Assembly (NCBI GenBank): GCA_024685315.1
Contig: JAIKVW010000041.1
Location: 1 to 64,000 of the forward strand
Length of the DNA: 64,000 nucleotides
Reading direction: 5' to 3'
Origin: Lachnospiraceae bacterium
GTDB taxonomy: Bacteria > Bacillota > Clostridia > Lachnospirales > Lachnospiraceae
Both the position numbers and the translations under genes were made by a program. The notes beneath the pieces are model-generated. The model searched no databases. It had not been told where the DNA came from and worked only from the letters and a program-made list of their open reading frames with translations. This document shows positions 51,747 through 61,109 of this stretch, piece after piece (within the stretch, counting starts at the first letter, position 1; every line of letters starts with the position of its first letter).

Positions 51747-51773
51747 GCATAATTATTATGCGGCTGTGCAGCC
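51747..51773 (+). promoter_or_regulatory. Palindrome and hairpin at the regulator's ribosome site
   Basis: GCATAATTATTATGC (51747-51761, 7-bp arms) followed directly by GGCTGTGCAGCC, then the GGAGGCGGAGT ribosome site. A possible autoregulatory operator or translation-control hairpin. Confidence 0.45.
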
Positions 51774-51784
51774 GGAGGCGGAGT

Positions 51785-53368
51785 ATGGCAGACATTTCTT
51801 TTATTATTGATGAGCTTGAGGGCCACGTTCTCAGGAAACGTGTTCCTGTTCCTATAGTCCATGGGATCAAAGGGATAGTAATGGTCGACGGGACCCAGAA
51901 ATTCTATCCGGAGTATATTTATGTTGCTGACACGGATGCTTACGCACACTGGCTTTGGGAGAATCCGCCTTCAGAAAAAGTCACTCTGTTTACTGCGGGA
52001 GATTGCTTCCTTCTGGATCCCCTGTTTAAAATGAAATCTTTCAATATCGTAAGTACGGATCTCAGCGTTTTTTCCCTTTACAATATTGTAAACCGGGTGA
52101 TCATCAAATACCGCGAGTGGAGGAATTCAGTTGTTGACGACATCGTCAAAGGGAAGAGCATCAGCGAGATGATAGAGGCAGCATCCGAAAGGCTGAACGG
52201 ATATGTCATTCTCACCAACCCCGGCGGGAAAGTGATGACATCTTCCGTTAAAGGCACATTTGAAGATCCGCTGACACAGGAGATCATTGACCAGGGATTT
52301 ACTCCATACAATACCTCTCTGTTCTTCCGCGCAGAGCTTAAGTCCTGCGGGAAGAGCTATCCGGATCTCATGAAAGGACTTTTCCCGGACAAGGGAGTCA
52401 CCTACTACCTTAAGAAGATCAGGATTGAGGGGGGCACTGCTGCGGAGCTCCTGGTCACGCTGCACAGCGCCGATAAAGCCTTCGATACGGAAGCTGCCAT
52501 AAACGGTTTCGGGAACGTGATAGGCGCGATACTTGCAAGGTCTAAGGAGAAATATCTGATCCACAACAAGGCTTTCACAACCCTGCTGCAGGATCTTTCA
52601 GACAATAAGCTTGAAAGCGACGCCGAAGTCAGGAACCGTTTCAGGCTGCTGACCGTCCCGGTGGAAAAATATGTATACTGCGTGATAGCTGATTTTGAGG
52701 AAGACGGAGTTTCTGACGAATACATTCTTCACCAGCTGGACAGCGTCTTCCCGAACGCCAATATCGCCAAGTGGAACAACCAGTTCGTGATAATGGTCTC
52801 CATGCCCACTCACGAATATAACCTGGATCGCATAATGGATGTCGAGGCGGTGAACAAGGTGCTGAAGCCTCTTTCGGGAAAGGCTATAGTCAGCTATGCG
52901 ACCTCGAAATACGACAAGTTCAGGACGATCTACAGGCTGACGCACAGGCTTCTGGAGATCATCAAATGCCTTGACGTTACCTCGAATTACGGAAACATCT
53001 ACAGGTACATGGATTATATGATCTACCTTGACATCGACATGATGGCCAAGACCTACCAGATGGAGATGGGGCATTCGGATATCATCTACATGGCCGACCA
53101 CGGGATAATAAGTCTGGCTAGGTATGACGCGGAGCATAAGTCCGGCCTTGTGGACGTGCTGATGAACTATCTCCTGAACGGCTCCAATGTAGCGAAGACC
53201 GCGGAGGTCATGTATATGCACCGCAATACGGTGCTCAACAAGATCAACAGGATCAACAAGATAATAGAGGCCGATCTGTCGGACGGAATGACCCAGCAAA
53301 GGCTCCTCTATTCCTGCCAGGTCGTAAAATATTATAAAGAAGTAATGGCCAATACCCTGAGGATCTGA
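51785..53368 (+). CDS. PucR-type helix-turn-helix regulator
   Basis: 527 residues. The C terminus (about 450-520) holds the PucR-type HTH: VDVLMNYLLNGSNVAKTAEVMYMHRNTV, then NKINRINKIIE. The long N-terminal part (SFIIDELEGHVLRKRVP, with conserved YVADTDAYAHWLWENPP) resembles a PucR N-terminal sensor, with a GGDEF-like middle segment typical of CdaR/PucR proteins (around 300-400). ATG at 51785 after GGAGGCGGAGT; the frame is open upstream without a ribosome site. It sits between activase and GRE and ends at a strong terminator, so it is the likely regulator sensing the GRE substrate. Confidence 0.85.
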   Translation: MADISFIIDELEGHVLRKRVPVPIVHGIKGIVMVDGTQKFYPEYIYVADTDAYAHWLWENPPSEKVTLFTAGDCFLLDPLFKMKSFNIVSTDLSVFSLYNIVNRVIIKYREWRNSVVDDIVKGKSISEMIEAASERLNGYVILTNPGGKVMTSSVKGTFEDPLTQEIIDQGFTPYNTSLFFRAELKSCGKSYPDLMKGLFPDKGVTYYLKKIRIEGGTAAELLVTLHSADKAFDTEAAINGFGNVIGAILARSKEKYLIHNKAFTTLLQDLSDNKLESDAEVRNRFRLLTVPVEKYVYCVIADFEEDGVSDEYILHQLDSVFPNANIAKWNNQFVIMVSMPTHEYNLDRIMDVEAVNKVLKPLSGKAIVSYATSKYDKFRTIYRLTHRLLEIIKCLDVTSNYGNIYRYMDYMIYLDIDMMAKTYQMEMGHSDIIYMADHGIISLARYDAEHKSGLVDVLMNYLLNGSNVAKTAEVMYMHRNTVLNKINRINKIIEADLSDGMTQQRLLYSCQVVKYYKEVMANTLRI

Positions 53369-53396
53369 TGATCCGGCAAAGACATTAAGGCCTGAT

Positions 53397-53449
53397 GTGA
53401 TTCCGCACAATTTGGATTTGTCCAAAATGTGCGGAATCACATTTTTTTT
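53397..53449 (+). terminator. Terminator of the PucR-type regulator gene
   Basis: GTGATTCCGCACA-ATTTGGA/TCCAAAA-TGTGCGGAATCAC, about 20 bp with loop TTTG, followed by TTTTTTTT. Confidence 0.95.
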
Positions 53450-53551
53450 GCCCCGGAATTGATAATTGTTTCACAGACTAAGTGCAGATGATAATGTTAG
53501 ACCAGAAAACCAGTTGAACCCAACATGTTTTTTAGGAGGTATAAGAACATA

Positions 53552-55963
53552 ATGACAGACCGCGTTGCACGTATGAAAGAAGCACTTCGTATCAACAAGT
53601 ATCCACTTTGCGTAGAAGTATTCCGGCTTGCCAATGAGTCTTTAGAGAAGACAGCCGGAGAGCCGATGCTGCTCCGCCGCTCTAAGCTGCATGCCAATAT
53701 CCTGGACAACATCACGATATTCATTGAACCTGATGATCTCCTGTGCGGAAGCGGCGCCTCCAAGCCCTTCGGACTCGAGATGAGCTATGAGTACGGCGTT
53801 TGGACCAAGGACGAGGTCGAGAGCCTTAAGAGCGAGATCTACACCATCACTCCTGAGGATGAAGAAGAGCTTTATAAATTAAATGACCGTTTCGCAGGAA
53901 ACGCATCAAACAGCAACCTTGTTGAGGAAATGGGAAAGTCCCTCGGAATGAACGAGCGGCTCTGGCCTTTCATGAAGTCCGGCACCATCCTTCCTCCCTG
54001 GAAGGACCGCAAGGGCGGCTCAGGCGGCGGCTTCGCAATGAGCGGCTACGGCCTTGGCCCCGGCTTCGCGCTTGTTTGCGTTGATTACGCCAAGGTCCTT
54101 AACGAAGGCGCAAAGGGAATCATAGCAGAGGCTAAGGAAAACCTCGCGAACATCCGCTATGAAGAGCCCGACATCATGGAAAAGCGCGATTTCTGGGAAG
54201 GCGTTGTGATCGTATTCGAAGCATGGGTACGTTTCGCGAACCGCTATGCAGATCTCGCTGAGAAGATGGCAGCAGAGGAGAAGGATCCCGCGCGCGCAGC
54301 AGAGCTCCTCAAGATGGCAAGGATCTGCCGCAAGGTTCCCTATGAGCCCGCAGAGACATTCCGCGAGGCCCTTCAGAGCTTCTGGTTCACATTCCTTATG
54401 TGCTGCCCGAGCCCTACCACCAGCGCAGGACGTTTCGACCAGTACATGTATCCTTTCTATAAGAAAGACATCGAAGAAGGCCGCATAACTGATGATGAAG
54501 TCCTCGAGCTCCTCGAGATCCTCCGCATCAAGAACATGAAGCTCAACCGTGTTTCCGGAAAAGCTAACCGCGCAAAGAACGCCGGAATGGCTAAGTGGTA
54601 CAACTGGACCATCGGCGGCCAGAAGGCTGACGGAAGCGACGCAACGAACGAGCTCAGCTACCTGCTTCTCGAGGCAGCTGCAGATACGCATATTCCTCAT
54701 CACACCGTTACCGTACGCGTGCACAAGGGAACGCCCCAGAAGCTTATGGTCAAGGCTCTCGAGTGCGTACGCACCGGTATCGGAATGCCTGCATTCGTAG
54801 GCGATGACAGCTATATTAACTTCTTTACAAATCAGAGCGAGACCAACAGGCTTACGGTCGAGGAAGCCAGAGACTGGTGCTGCACCGGCTGCGTAGACGG
54901 CAACGTCCAGGCGCTCACCCGCACCCAGGTAGCTTGCTTCTTCATCATCCCGCAGGCTATGGACATCGCGCTTCACAACGGCTACTGCCGCTACACTAAA
55001 GAAATGGTCGGCAAGGAAGTCGGAGACGTTACCGAGATGGAGACCTTTGAAGCGGTCAAGGCAGCAGTCTTCGAAGAGATCCGCCACCTCATGCGCATGG
55101 CAAACGAGAGGATCAACGTGGAGATGATCGCAGAGCGCGACCTCTTCCCGGATGTTTTCCGCTCAAGCCTCATGAAGGACGGCGTCAAGGTCGGCAAGGA
55201 TATGTACAACCGCCGCTTCGATTTCGAGAACGGCGCAGTCCTTGGAGCAGTAGGCGCGGTCAATGCCGGCAACGGCCTCTTCGCTATGAACGAGCTTATC
55301 TTCAAGCAGAAGAAATATACAATGAAGCAGCTCATGGAAGCTCTCGACGCTGACTGGGAAGGCTACGAGGAAATGAGAGAAGATTTCAAGTCCCAGCCCA
55401 AGTACGGCAACAACGTTCCCGAGGTCGACGAGCTCGTCGCTGAGATGTACAAGCTTCATTCGGACGTTTGCTACTCACTGCCCTGCGTATACGGCGATTC
55501 CCTCAAGCCGAACGCTATTTCGATCTCTGCTCATCAGCCGGGCGGCGCAGTTACCGGCGCTACACCCGACGGACGTAAAGGCGGCGAGATCCTTGCGGAC
55601 GCATCGCTTTCACCCGCACACGGCACCGATACCCACGGACCGCTTGCAGTATTCAACAGCGCGATGCATGTAGCACAGGATCCTTATCAGGGCACTCTGA
55701 TGAACATGAAGTTCGCTCCGGACAACTTAAAGACCGAGGCCGATCTGGAGAAGCTCGGCAGCATGGTCAAGACCTACCTCACCCACGGCGGAAAGCACGT
55801 ACAGTTCAATGTCGTTACCAAGGATGAGATGGAAGACGCAAAGGTCAGGCCCGACGATCATTCCGAGCTCATCGTACGTGTGGCCGGCTACAGCGCATAC
55901 TTTACACGCCTCACGCCCGGCATCCAGGACGAAGTTATCAACCGCGTAAGTCAGGAACTGTAA
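53552..55963 (+). CDS. Glycyl-radical enzyme of uncertain substrate
   Basis: 803 residues from ATG 53552 (AGGAGG lies 12 bases before the ATG). Glycyl-radical loop RVAGYSAYF with Gly779; catalytic-cysteine loop DWCCTGCVDGNVQ with Cys447. Known eliminases (choline lyase, diol dehydratases, isethionate lyase) normally have Glu two residues after this cysteine; here it is Asp449. The WCC before it recalls X-succinate synthases. The codons are strongly biased, a sign of high expression. Downstream MatC-like and OFA carriers, a CoA-transferase and an acyl-CoA dehydrogenase suggest its product is a carboxylate that is activated and oxidised. Substrate cannot be named; a C-C or C-X lyase or decarboxylase is possible. 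Confidence 0.9.
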   Translation: MTDRVARMKEALRINKYPLCVEVFRLANESLEKTAGEPMLLRRSKLHANILDNITIFIEPDDLLCGSGASKPFGLEMSYEYGVWTKDEVESLKSEIYTITPEDEEELYKLNDRFAGNASNSNLVEEMGKSLGMNERLWPFMKSGTILPPWKDRKGGSGGGFAMSGYGLGPGFALVCVDYAKVLNEGAKGIIAEAKENLANIRYEEPDIMEKRDFWEGVVIVFEAWVRFANRYADLAEKMAAEEKDPARAAELLKMARICRKVPYEPAETFREALQSFWFTFLMCCPSPTTSAGRFDQYMYPFYKKDIEEGRITDDEVLELLEILRIKNMKLNRVSGKANRAKNAGMAKWYNWTIGGQKADGSDATNELSYLLLEAAADTHIPHHTVTVRVHKGTPQKLMVKALECVRTGIGMPAFVGDDSYINFFTNQSETNRLTVEEARDWCCTGCVDGNVQALTRTQVACFFIIPQAMDIALHNGYCRYTKEMVGKEVGDVTEMETFEAVKAAVFEEIRHLMRMANERINVEMIAERDLFPDVFRSSLMKDGVKVGKDMYNRRFDFENGAVLGAVGAVNAGNGLFAMNELIFKQKKYTMKQLMEALDADWEGYEEMREDFKSQPKYGNNVPEVDELVAEMYKLHSDVCYSLPCVYGDSLKPNAISISAHQPGGAVTGATPDGRKGGEILADASLSPAHGTDTHGPLAVFNSAMHVAQDPYQGTLMNMKFAPDNLKTEADLEKLGSMVKTYLTHGGKHVQFNVVTKDEMEDAKVRPDDHSELIVRVAGYSAYFTRLTPGIQDEVINRVSQEL

Positions 55964-56002
55964 AGAACAAAAATATGCTTTAATTATAGAGGAGGATCAA
56001 TT

Positions 56003-57298
56003 ATGGCATTAACTCTTTGTATCATTGCAATCATTGTTTCCATTATTGTAGGCTGGAAGTTCAAGCTTAACACCGGCGTTATTGCCCTTGCATTCGCTTT
56101 CATTATCGGCAACCTCGTAATGGGAATGAAAGTGAACGACATCATCGCGTTCTTCCCTGTAACCATCGTTGTTTACCTGATCTCGATCGCTCTGTTCTTT
56201 AACTACGCGACAGAGAACGGGACCATGCAGGTTCTCGGCCAGAAGCTTCTCTACGCTCTTGGCGGAAACGCAAAGCTCATCCCCATCGTTATCGCAGCCG
56301 TTTCAGCTATCGTCGGCGGACTTGGCGCAGGCGCTTCCACCCCTGCTATCGTTGGTCCTTTCTGCTTCGTAATGGCTCTCCAGGCAGGCGTAAGCCCCGT
56401 GCTCTGCGCAGTAGCGATCACATTCGGAAACCTGCTCGGATCCAACAACCCCTTCAACGGTTACGGCGGAATCATCGGCCTCAACCTGATCAAGGATAAC
56501 GGAGTAGAAGAGGGCGCAGCTATGCAGACCGCTATCTACTGCTGGATCAATACCGCGATCATCGTTGTTATCGTCCTCATTGTTTTCTACGTAGCAATGA
56601 AGGGCTTCAAGGCTAAGAAGGTTGAAGTCGCTCAGCCGCCCGCATTCAATCCTATTCAGAAGAAGACCTGCACTCTTGTCATCGTAGCATTCTGCTTCAT
56701 GATCATCCCTGCTATCCTTTCTGCATGGGTAAAGACACCTTTCATTAAGACCCTCTCCGCATTCTGCCAGCCTCAGGTAGTATTCGTAGTATGCGCAGTC
56801 ATCGCCGGATTCATGAAGCTCGCTGATGAGAAGACCGTCATCCGCAAGATGCCTATCAACATGATCGTTATGATCTTCGGTGTGTACACACTGATCAAGG
56901 TCGCTGCAGCAGCAGGACTTGTAGACGCTATCTCCAATGCACTTGCATCCTCTATTCCGAGGGCGCTCGTACCCGGAGCGATCGTTATCTTCGCGGCATT
57001 CCTCAGCTTCTTCTCAAGCTCGACCTCGACCGTCATGCCGCTTATGTATCCTATGGTCCCGACCCTTGCAGCATCGCTCAGCCTTAACCCTGTAGCGCTT
57101 TACACCTGCATCTTCTTCGGAGGCCTGTCAACTGCATGCTCACCGTTCTCCACCGGCGGAGCTATCACTATCGCAGCATGCCCGGACAACGAAGTAAAGG
57201 ATTCTCTCGGAAACAAGATGATCATTGTAGCGCTCATCGTTCCTGTGATCACCTTCATTGCGGCAGAGATCGGACTGTTCAATTTCTTCCACGTATAA
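56003..57298 (+). CDS. MatC-like dicarboxylate carrier
   Basis: 431-residue membrane protein with about twelve helices. The N terminus (LTLCIIAIIVSIIVGWKFKLNTGVIALAF cut in two: SIIVGWKFKLNTG is the core) is typical of the MatC N-terminal domain of malonate/dicarboxylate carriers, and the two inward loops GGLGAGASTPAIVGP and FFSSSTSTVMPLMYP fit an ion-transporter-type fold. ATG at 56003 after AGAGGAGGATCAATT, 39 bases behind the GRE, with the same strong codon bias. It likely imports the GRE substrate or a dicarboxylate in its pathway. Confidence 0.82.
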   Translation: MALTLCIIAIIVSIIVGWKFKLNTGVIALAFAFIIGNLVMGMKVNDIIAFFPVTIVVYLISIALFFNYATENGTMQVLGQKLLYALGGNAKLIPIVIAAVSAIVGGLGAGASTPAIVGPFCFVMALQAGVSPVLCAVAITFGNLLGSNNPFNGYGGIIGLNLIKDNGVEEGAAMQTAIYCWINTAIIVVIVLIVFYVAMKGFKAKKVEVAQPPAFNPIQKKTCTLVIVAFCFMIIPAILSAWVKTPFIKTLSAFCQPQVVFVVCAVIAGFMKLADEKTVIRKMPINMIVMIFGVYTLIKVAAAAGLVDAISNALASSIPRALVPGAIVIFAAFLSFFSSSTSTVMPLMYPMVPTLAASLSLNPVALYTCIFFGGLSTACSPFSTGGAITIAACPDNEVKDSLGNKMIIVALIVPVITFIAAEIGLFNFFHV

Positions 57299-57363
57299 TA
57301 CATCTATACATGCTGCGGACGCAGCCCATACAGGGTTCCGTGCCCTGACAAACAGCGGAAAAC

Positions 57364-57404
57364 AGCCTGCGCGGGTTTGTCCCGTGCAGGCTGAAAAAAT
57401 TTTT
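57364..57404 (+). terminator. Terminator of the GRE-carrier operon
   Basis: AGCCTGC-GCGGG/TCCCGT-GCAGGCT hairpin with loop TTTG, followed by GAAAAAATTTTT. Confidence 0.8.
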
Positions 57405-57416
57405 AATGTTTATGGA

Positions 57417-57446
57417 TTGTCAAAGGCATGAATCGTATGATATAGT
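57417..57446 (+). promoter_or_regulatory. Promoter of the MFS/CoA-transferase operon
   Basis: TTGTCA (57417-57422), 18 bases, TATAGT (57441-57446). The predicted start near 57453 lies just before a PadR-type operator. Confidence 0.7.
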
Positions 57447-57457
57447 AAATGCATCAA

Positions 57458-57475
57458 CATGTTTATTTAAACATG
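57458..57475 (+). promoter_or_regulatory. Predicted PadR operator 1 (MFS/CoA-transferase)
   Basis: CATGTTTA-TT-TAAACATG: 8-bp perfect arms containing ATGT-N8-ACAT, the spacing known for PadR boxes. Two similar sites lie at 61110-61127 and 61282-61299. Confidence 0.75.
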
Positions 57476-57503
57476 ATTAAAAATACGAAGGGAAAGAGCT
57501 GCT

Positions 57504-58748
57504 ATGAAGAGAAAGATGAACCGCTGGGTGTACGCGCTCTCGGGCGTAGTGATCCTGCTTATGGCTGGTCTTGTATATGCATGGTCAGTCCTGTCCAAAT
57601 CGATCGCTGCCGAGTTTACGGCCTGGACCAAAACAGAACTGTCTCTCACATTTACCATCACGATGACCCTGTTCTGCATAGGCTGCCTTGTGGCCGGGAT
57701 CCTGGCAAAGAAAGTGCATCCGAGGGCATATCTCATCCTCTCCGCGTTTCTTTTCCTGGCAGGGTTTATGATAGCTGCCTCCGCGCAGAGCCCCGCCGTG
57801 CTTTATCTGGGCTTCGGCGTTTTATGCGGGCTCGGTTCGGGATTTGCCTACAATGCGGTCATGAGTACGATCTCATCATGGTTCCCGGATAAGCAGGGTC
57901 TTATCTCAGGGATTCTCCTGATGGGATTCGGCCTCAGCAGCTTCATAGTCGGAAAAATATTTGCGTTCATGGCTCCCGCGGACGGATCCGGCGCTTGGCG
58001 CTCGACTTTCAGGATCTTCGCGGTCGTGATCTGCATCATCCTGGTGCTCTGCAGCTTTGTCTTTGAGAAACCCGCTCCGGAAGACCTTGCGCAGTTCTCC
58101 GGCGGAAAGAAGAAGAACGTCAGGCCTCCGGCATCGGAAATGACCACCGCGCAGATGACGAGGAACCGCTCATTCTGGCTCTACTACCTCTGGGCAATAC
58201 TTCTCAGCGGCGCGGGACTTGCGCTCGTGGCCCAGGCCAGCGGGATCGCAGGCCAGGTCGGAACATCAGTAAGCGACGGGACCATCGCAACCGTAGTCGG
58301 GCTTATTTCCATACTTAACGGCATCGGGCGCGTGTTCTTCGGCACGCTCTTCGACAAGAAGGGCTTCAGGCCTACGATGATCCTCGATATGATCATATTC
58401 ATTATCGCAGGAGTCATTCTGATTATCGCGCTCATTTCCGGAAACTTCATGTTCATAATCATCGGATTCGTCGTAGGCGGTTTCGCGTACGGGGCAGTTA
58501 CCCCTACCAACTCGGCCATCATCAGCGATTTCTTCGGAAGGCGCAATTATCCGATGAACTTTTCAATCATTAACACGAACCTTATCATAGCTTCTTTCGC
58601 GTCGACCATAGCCGGAAAGCTCTACGACATGAGCGGCTCCTACCTTAGCACGATAATTATGATGATAGGACTTACGGTCGCAGGTTTCGTGGTATTCCTG
58701 GGAATCAGGAGACCCGTTGAGAGACACGAAAATACAGAATCAGAATAA
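57504..58748 (+). CDS. OFA-type (oxalate/formate antiporter-like) MFS transporter
   Basis: 414 residues, twelve helices, opening RWVYALSGVVILLMAGLVYAWSVL and FCIGCLVAGILAKKVHPR as in the OFA family of the major facilitator superfamily. Loop motifs: GFGVLCGLGSGFAYNAVMST and NGIGRVFFGTLFDKKG. Family members exchange or symport small carboxylates such as oxalate, formate or lactate. ATG at 57504 after AAGGGAAAGAGCTGCT. Twenty-eight bases before the CoA-transferase gene, under PadR operator 1. Confidence 0.9.
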   Translation: MKRKMNRWVYALSGVVILLMAGLVYAWSVLSKSIAAEFTAWTKTELSLTFTITMTLFCIGCLVAGILAKKVHPRAYLILSAFLFLAGFMIAASAQSPAVLYLGFGVLCGLGSGFAYNAVMSTISSWFPDKQGLISGILLMGFGLSSFIVGKIFAFMAPADGSGAWRSTFRIFAVVICIILVLCSFVFEKPAPEDLAQFSGGKKKNVRPPASEMTTAQMTRNRSFWLYYLWAILLSGAGLALVAQASGIAGQVGTSVSDGTIATVVGLISILNGIGRVFFGTLFDKKGFRPTMILDMIIFIIAGVILIIALISGNFMFIIIGFVVGGFAYGAVTPTNSAIISDFFGRRNYPMNFSIINTNLIIASFASTIAGKLYDMSGSYLSTIIMMIGLTVAGFVVFLGIRRPVERHENTESE

Positions 58749-58776
58749 ATGATCATCTCATAAGGAGGGAATTAAA

Positions 58777-60405
58777 ATGGCACAGTTTATCACCGCTGCT
58801 CAGGCAGCAGAGCTTATCCCTGATAACGCCACAGTCGGCATCGCCGGCATGGGCCTCTCCGGATGGGCAGAGGAGATCGCATGCGCGATCCGCGACAGAT
58901 TCGCAGCGACCGGACACCCTTGCAACCTGAACCTCAAGCAGGGCAGCGCCATCGGCGACTGGGGCAACGGCAACAACTACATCGGCTGGGACAGGACAAA
59001 GCGCGACGAGCCTGACAGGGCTCACGGAAACCGCGGCGTCACCAGGCTCGGCGAAGCAGGCCCCGGACTTGTGACCAAATGGACCAGCGCTCACATCGGC
59101 AGCGCTTTCACCCTCAATAAGATAGCAGCTGAGAAAGGCCTCGAAGTTCACTGCCTTCCCCAGGGCGTTACGATCAACCTCTGGAGAGAGATCGCAGCCG
59201 GCAGGCCCGGACTTATCACCAAGGTCGGCCTCGGCACCTTCGTAGACCCCCGCGTAGAGGGCGGCTCCATGAACGGACTTGACACTGAGGACGTAGTGCG
59301 CCTCGTAGAATTTAACGGCGAAGAGTATCTTTTCTACCCTTCATTCAAGTGCGACGTTGCGCTGCTCCGCGGAACGATCGCCGACGAGAACGGCAATATC
59401 TCCTTCGACCATGAGAGCGTCATGAACGAAGGCTTCGACGTTGCTACGGCCGTTAAGAACTGCGGCGGTATCGTTATCGTACAGGTAGAATACCTTGCAA
59501 AGAAAGAGACCCTTAACCCCAAGGACGTAAAGATCCCCGGAAAGCTCGTAGACTACGTAGTCCAGGCGAAAGACCCGATGTCCTGCTGGCAGGCAGAGGG
59601 CGACTACTGGCAGCCTTCATTCTCCGGCCATATCAGGATCCCGCTTGACTCTATCGAGCCGCTTCCTTTCGATGAGAGGAAGGTCATCTGCAGGCGCTGC
59701 GCTATGGAGCTCAAAAAAGGCGACCTCGTGAATCTCGGCGTTGGTATTCCCGCCGACATGGCAAAGGTCGTTGCAGAAGAAGGGTTCATTGAAGATGTAA
59801 CGATGAGCACCGAGAGCGGAATGGTAGGCGGCGTTCCGTCCGCACTCCCGAGCTTCGGAAGCGCTTATAATCCGGAAGCCATCATCACCGCAAGCGATAT
59901 GTTCGACCTCATCGACGGCGGCGGACTTGACATGACCTGTCTCGGCATCGGCGAGATCGACGGAGACGGAAATAACAACGTAAGCCGCATGGGCTCAAGG
60001 CTCACCGGCCCCGGCGGATTCATAGATATTTCAGCTGCGACCCCGAAGGTCATCTTCGCAGGGACCTTAATGGGCAAGGCAAAGTACAAGATCGGTGACG
60101 GAAAGATCGAGATCGTTCAGGAAGGAACTATCAGGAAGTTCGTAGATAAGGTCGGACAGATCACATTCGCGGGCCAGTATGCTCCTGAAGGCCAGGAAGT
60201 GCTTTACATCACCGAGCGCGCAGTATTCAAGCTGATCGACCACAAGATGACCCTCATCGAGATCGCTCCCGGAATCGACCTTGAGAAGGACGTCCTCGCA
60301 AATCTCGGATTCAGGCCTGAGATCTCTCCGGACCTCAAGCTTATGGACTCTGAGATCTTCAATGAGACCTGGGGCGGACTTGGAAAGTATTTCGAAAAAA
60401 AATAA
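58777..60405 (+). CDS. Acyl-CoA:acetate/3-oxoacid CoA-transferase (YdiF type)
   Basis: 542-residue fused alpha-beta family I CoA-transferase. The alpha half starts ITAAQAAELIPDNATVGIAGMGLSG, the beta half near residue 305; active-site glutamate probably Glu346 in MSTESGMVGG, with GGGLDMTCLGIGEID after it. It moves CoA from acetyl- or butyryl-CoA to a free carboxylate. ATG at 58777 after AAGGAGGGAATTAAA. Together with the acyl-CoA dehydrogenase controlled by the same operator type, it implies activation followed by oxidation or reduction of an acid. Confidence 0.93.
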   Translation: MAQFITAAQAAELIPDNATVGIAGMGLSGWAEEIACAIRDRFAATGHPCNLNLKQGSAIGDWGNGNNYIGWDRTKRDEPDRAHGNRGVTRLGEAGPGLVTKWTSAHIGSAFTLNKIAAEKGLEVHCLPQGVTINLWREIAAGRPGLITKVGLGTFVDPRVEGGSMNGLDTEDVVRLVEFNGEEYLFYPSFKCDVALLRGTIADENGNISFDHESVMNEGFDVATAVKNCGGIVIVQVEYLAKKETLNPKDVKIPGKLVDYVVQAKDPMSCWQAEGDYWQPSFSGHIRIPLDSIEPLPFDERKVICRRCAMELKKGDLVNLGVGIPADMAKVVAEEGFIEDVTMSTESGMVGGVPSALPSFGSAYNPEAIITASDMFDLIDGGGLDMTCLGIGEIDGDGNNNVSRMGSRLTGPGGFIDISAATPKVIFAGTLMGKAKYKIGDGKIEIVQEGTIRKFVDKVGQITFAGQYAPEGQEVLYITERAVFKLIDHKMTLIEIAPGIDLEKDVLANLGFRPEISPDLKLMDSEIFNETWGGLGKYFEKK

Positions 60406-60416
60406 TAACTATAAAG

Positions 60417-60459
60417 CCGCCCACAGCTCGAAATGCTTTGCATTCCGGGCTGTGGGCGG
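60417..60459 (+). terminator. Hairpin downstream of the CoA-transferase gene
   Basis: CCGCCCACAGC/GCTGTGGGCGG (11 bp) enclosing GAAATGC/GCATTC. Only TTAGGG follows, so it is a weak terminator or an mRNA 3' stabiliser. Confidence 0.55.
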
Positions 60460-60507
60460 TTAGGGAGTCTTGAACTCCGGGCAAGGGGTGCCGAAAGGTT
60501 TACAAAT

Positions 60508-60537
60508 GAAAAATGCCCTGACTGGATCAGAGCATTT
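60508..60537 (-). terminator. Terminator overlapping the padR stop codon
   Basis: Minus strand AAATGC-TCTGA/TCAGG-GCATTT with loop TCCAG, then TTTTCATT. The 5' arm contains the last codons of padR. Confidence 0.85.
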
Positions 60538-61093
60538 CTCCTGAGACGTCTTCCCCGTATGCCTCAAGGCATCTTAGAAGCCAGGTAATGTAAGAATTTT
60601 CGCGGAGGATCGCGCCGTCAAGTACCATATAATCTCCGCAAGCGCTGGTCCCGATCTCAGGCCGGGTCCCGTTATAGGTATCCTGCATGATAGTCTGCAG
60701 GCGCTCGCATTTATACCGGTGCTGGGCGAGCTGGCTTTGGAGGAGAGCTATGAAGCTCTCGTTAGGGGCGAACTCGGAGAAGAAAGTGCGCAGCCGGAAG
60801 ATGTCCTTTGGAGTCTGCTCGACCGGCTCATCGGTGACCAGCCATTCGCGGAACTCGCGGCTGCCCTCCGGCGTAACTGTATAAAGCTTCTTTTCCAGCG
60901 TATTCCCCTGGATAACTACTTCATATTTGACAAGGCCCTCCTTGACCAGTTTGTTCAGTTCAGGATAGATCTGGCCGTGGGTCGCGTACCAGAAGTTTGA
61001 AAGGGCATGATCGCTGAATTCCTTGGCTATATCGTATCCCGTCATGGGGTTCTGGCTCAGAAGGCCGAGGATCGAATATTTAAGTGTGCTCAT
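60527..61093 (-). CDS. PadR-family transcriptional repressor
   Basis: 188 residues. N-terminal winged helix STLKYSILGLLSQNPMTGYDIAKEF, wing region KYEVVIQGNTLEKKLYTVTPEG; C-terminal helical dimerisation part (Vir-like). ATG at 61093 is eight bases after GGAGG; an upstream in-frame start at 61108 has none. Its own promoter overlaps an ATGT-N8-ACAT palindrome, predicting autorepression, and two like sites flank the neighbouring operons. PadR proteins usually sense a phenolic or other small organic acid. Confidence 0.92.
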   Translation of the reverse strand: MSTLKYSILGLLSQNPMTGYDIAKEFSDHALSNFWYATHGQIYPELNKLVKEGLVKYEVVIQGNTLEKKLYTVTPEGSREFREWLVTDEPVEQTPKDIFRLRTFFSEFAPNESFIALLQSQLAQHRYKCERLQTIMQDTYNGTRPEIGTSACGDYMVLDGAILRENSYITWLLRCLEAYGEDVSGEML

Positions 61094-61109
61094 TGTAAAT
61101 ACCTCCATG

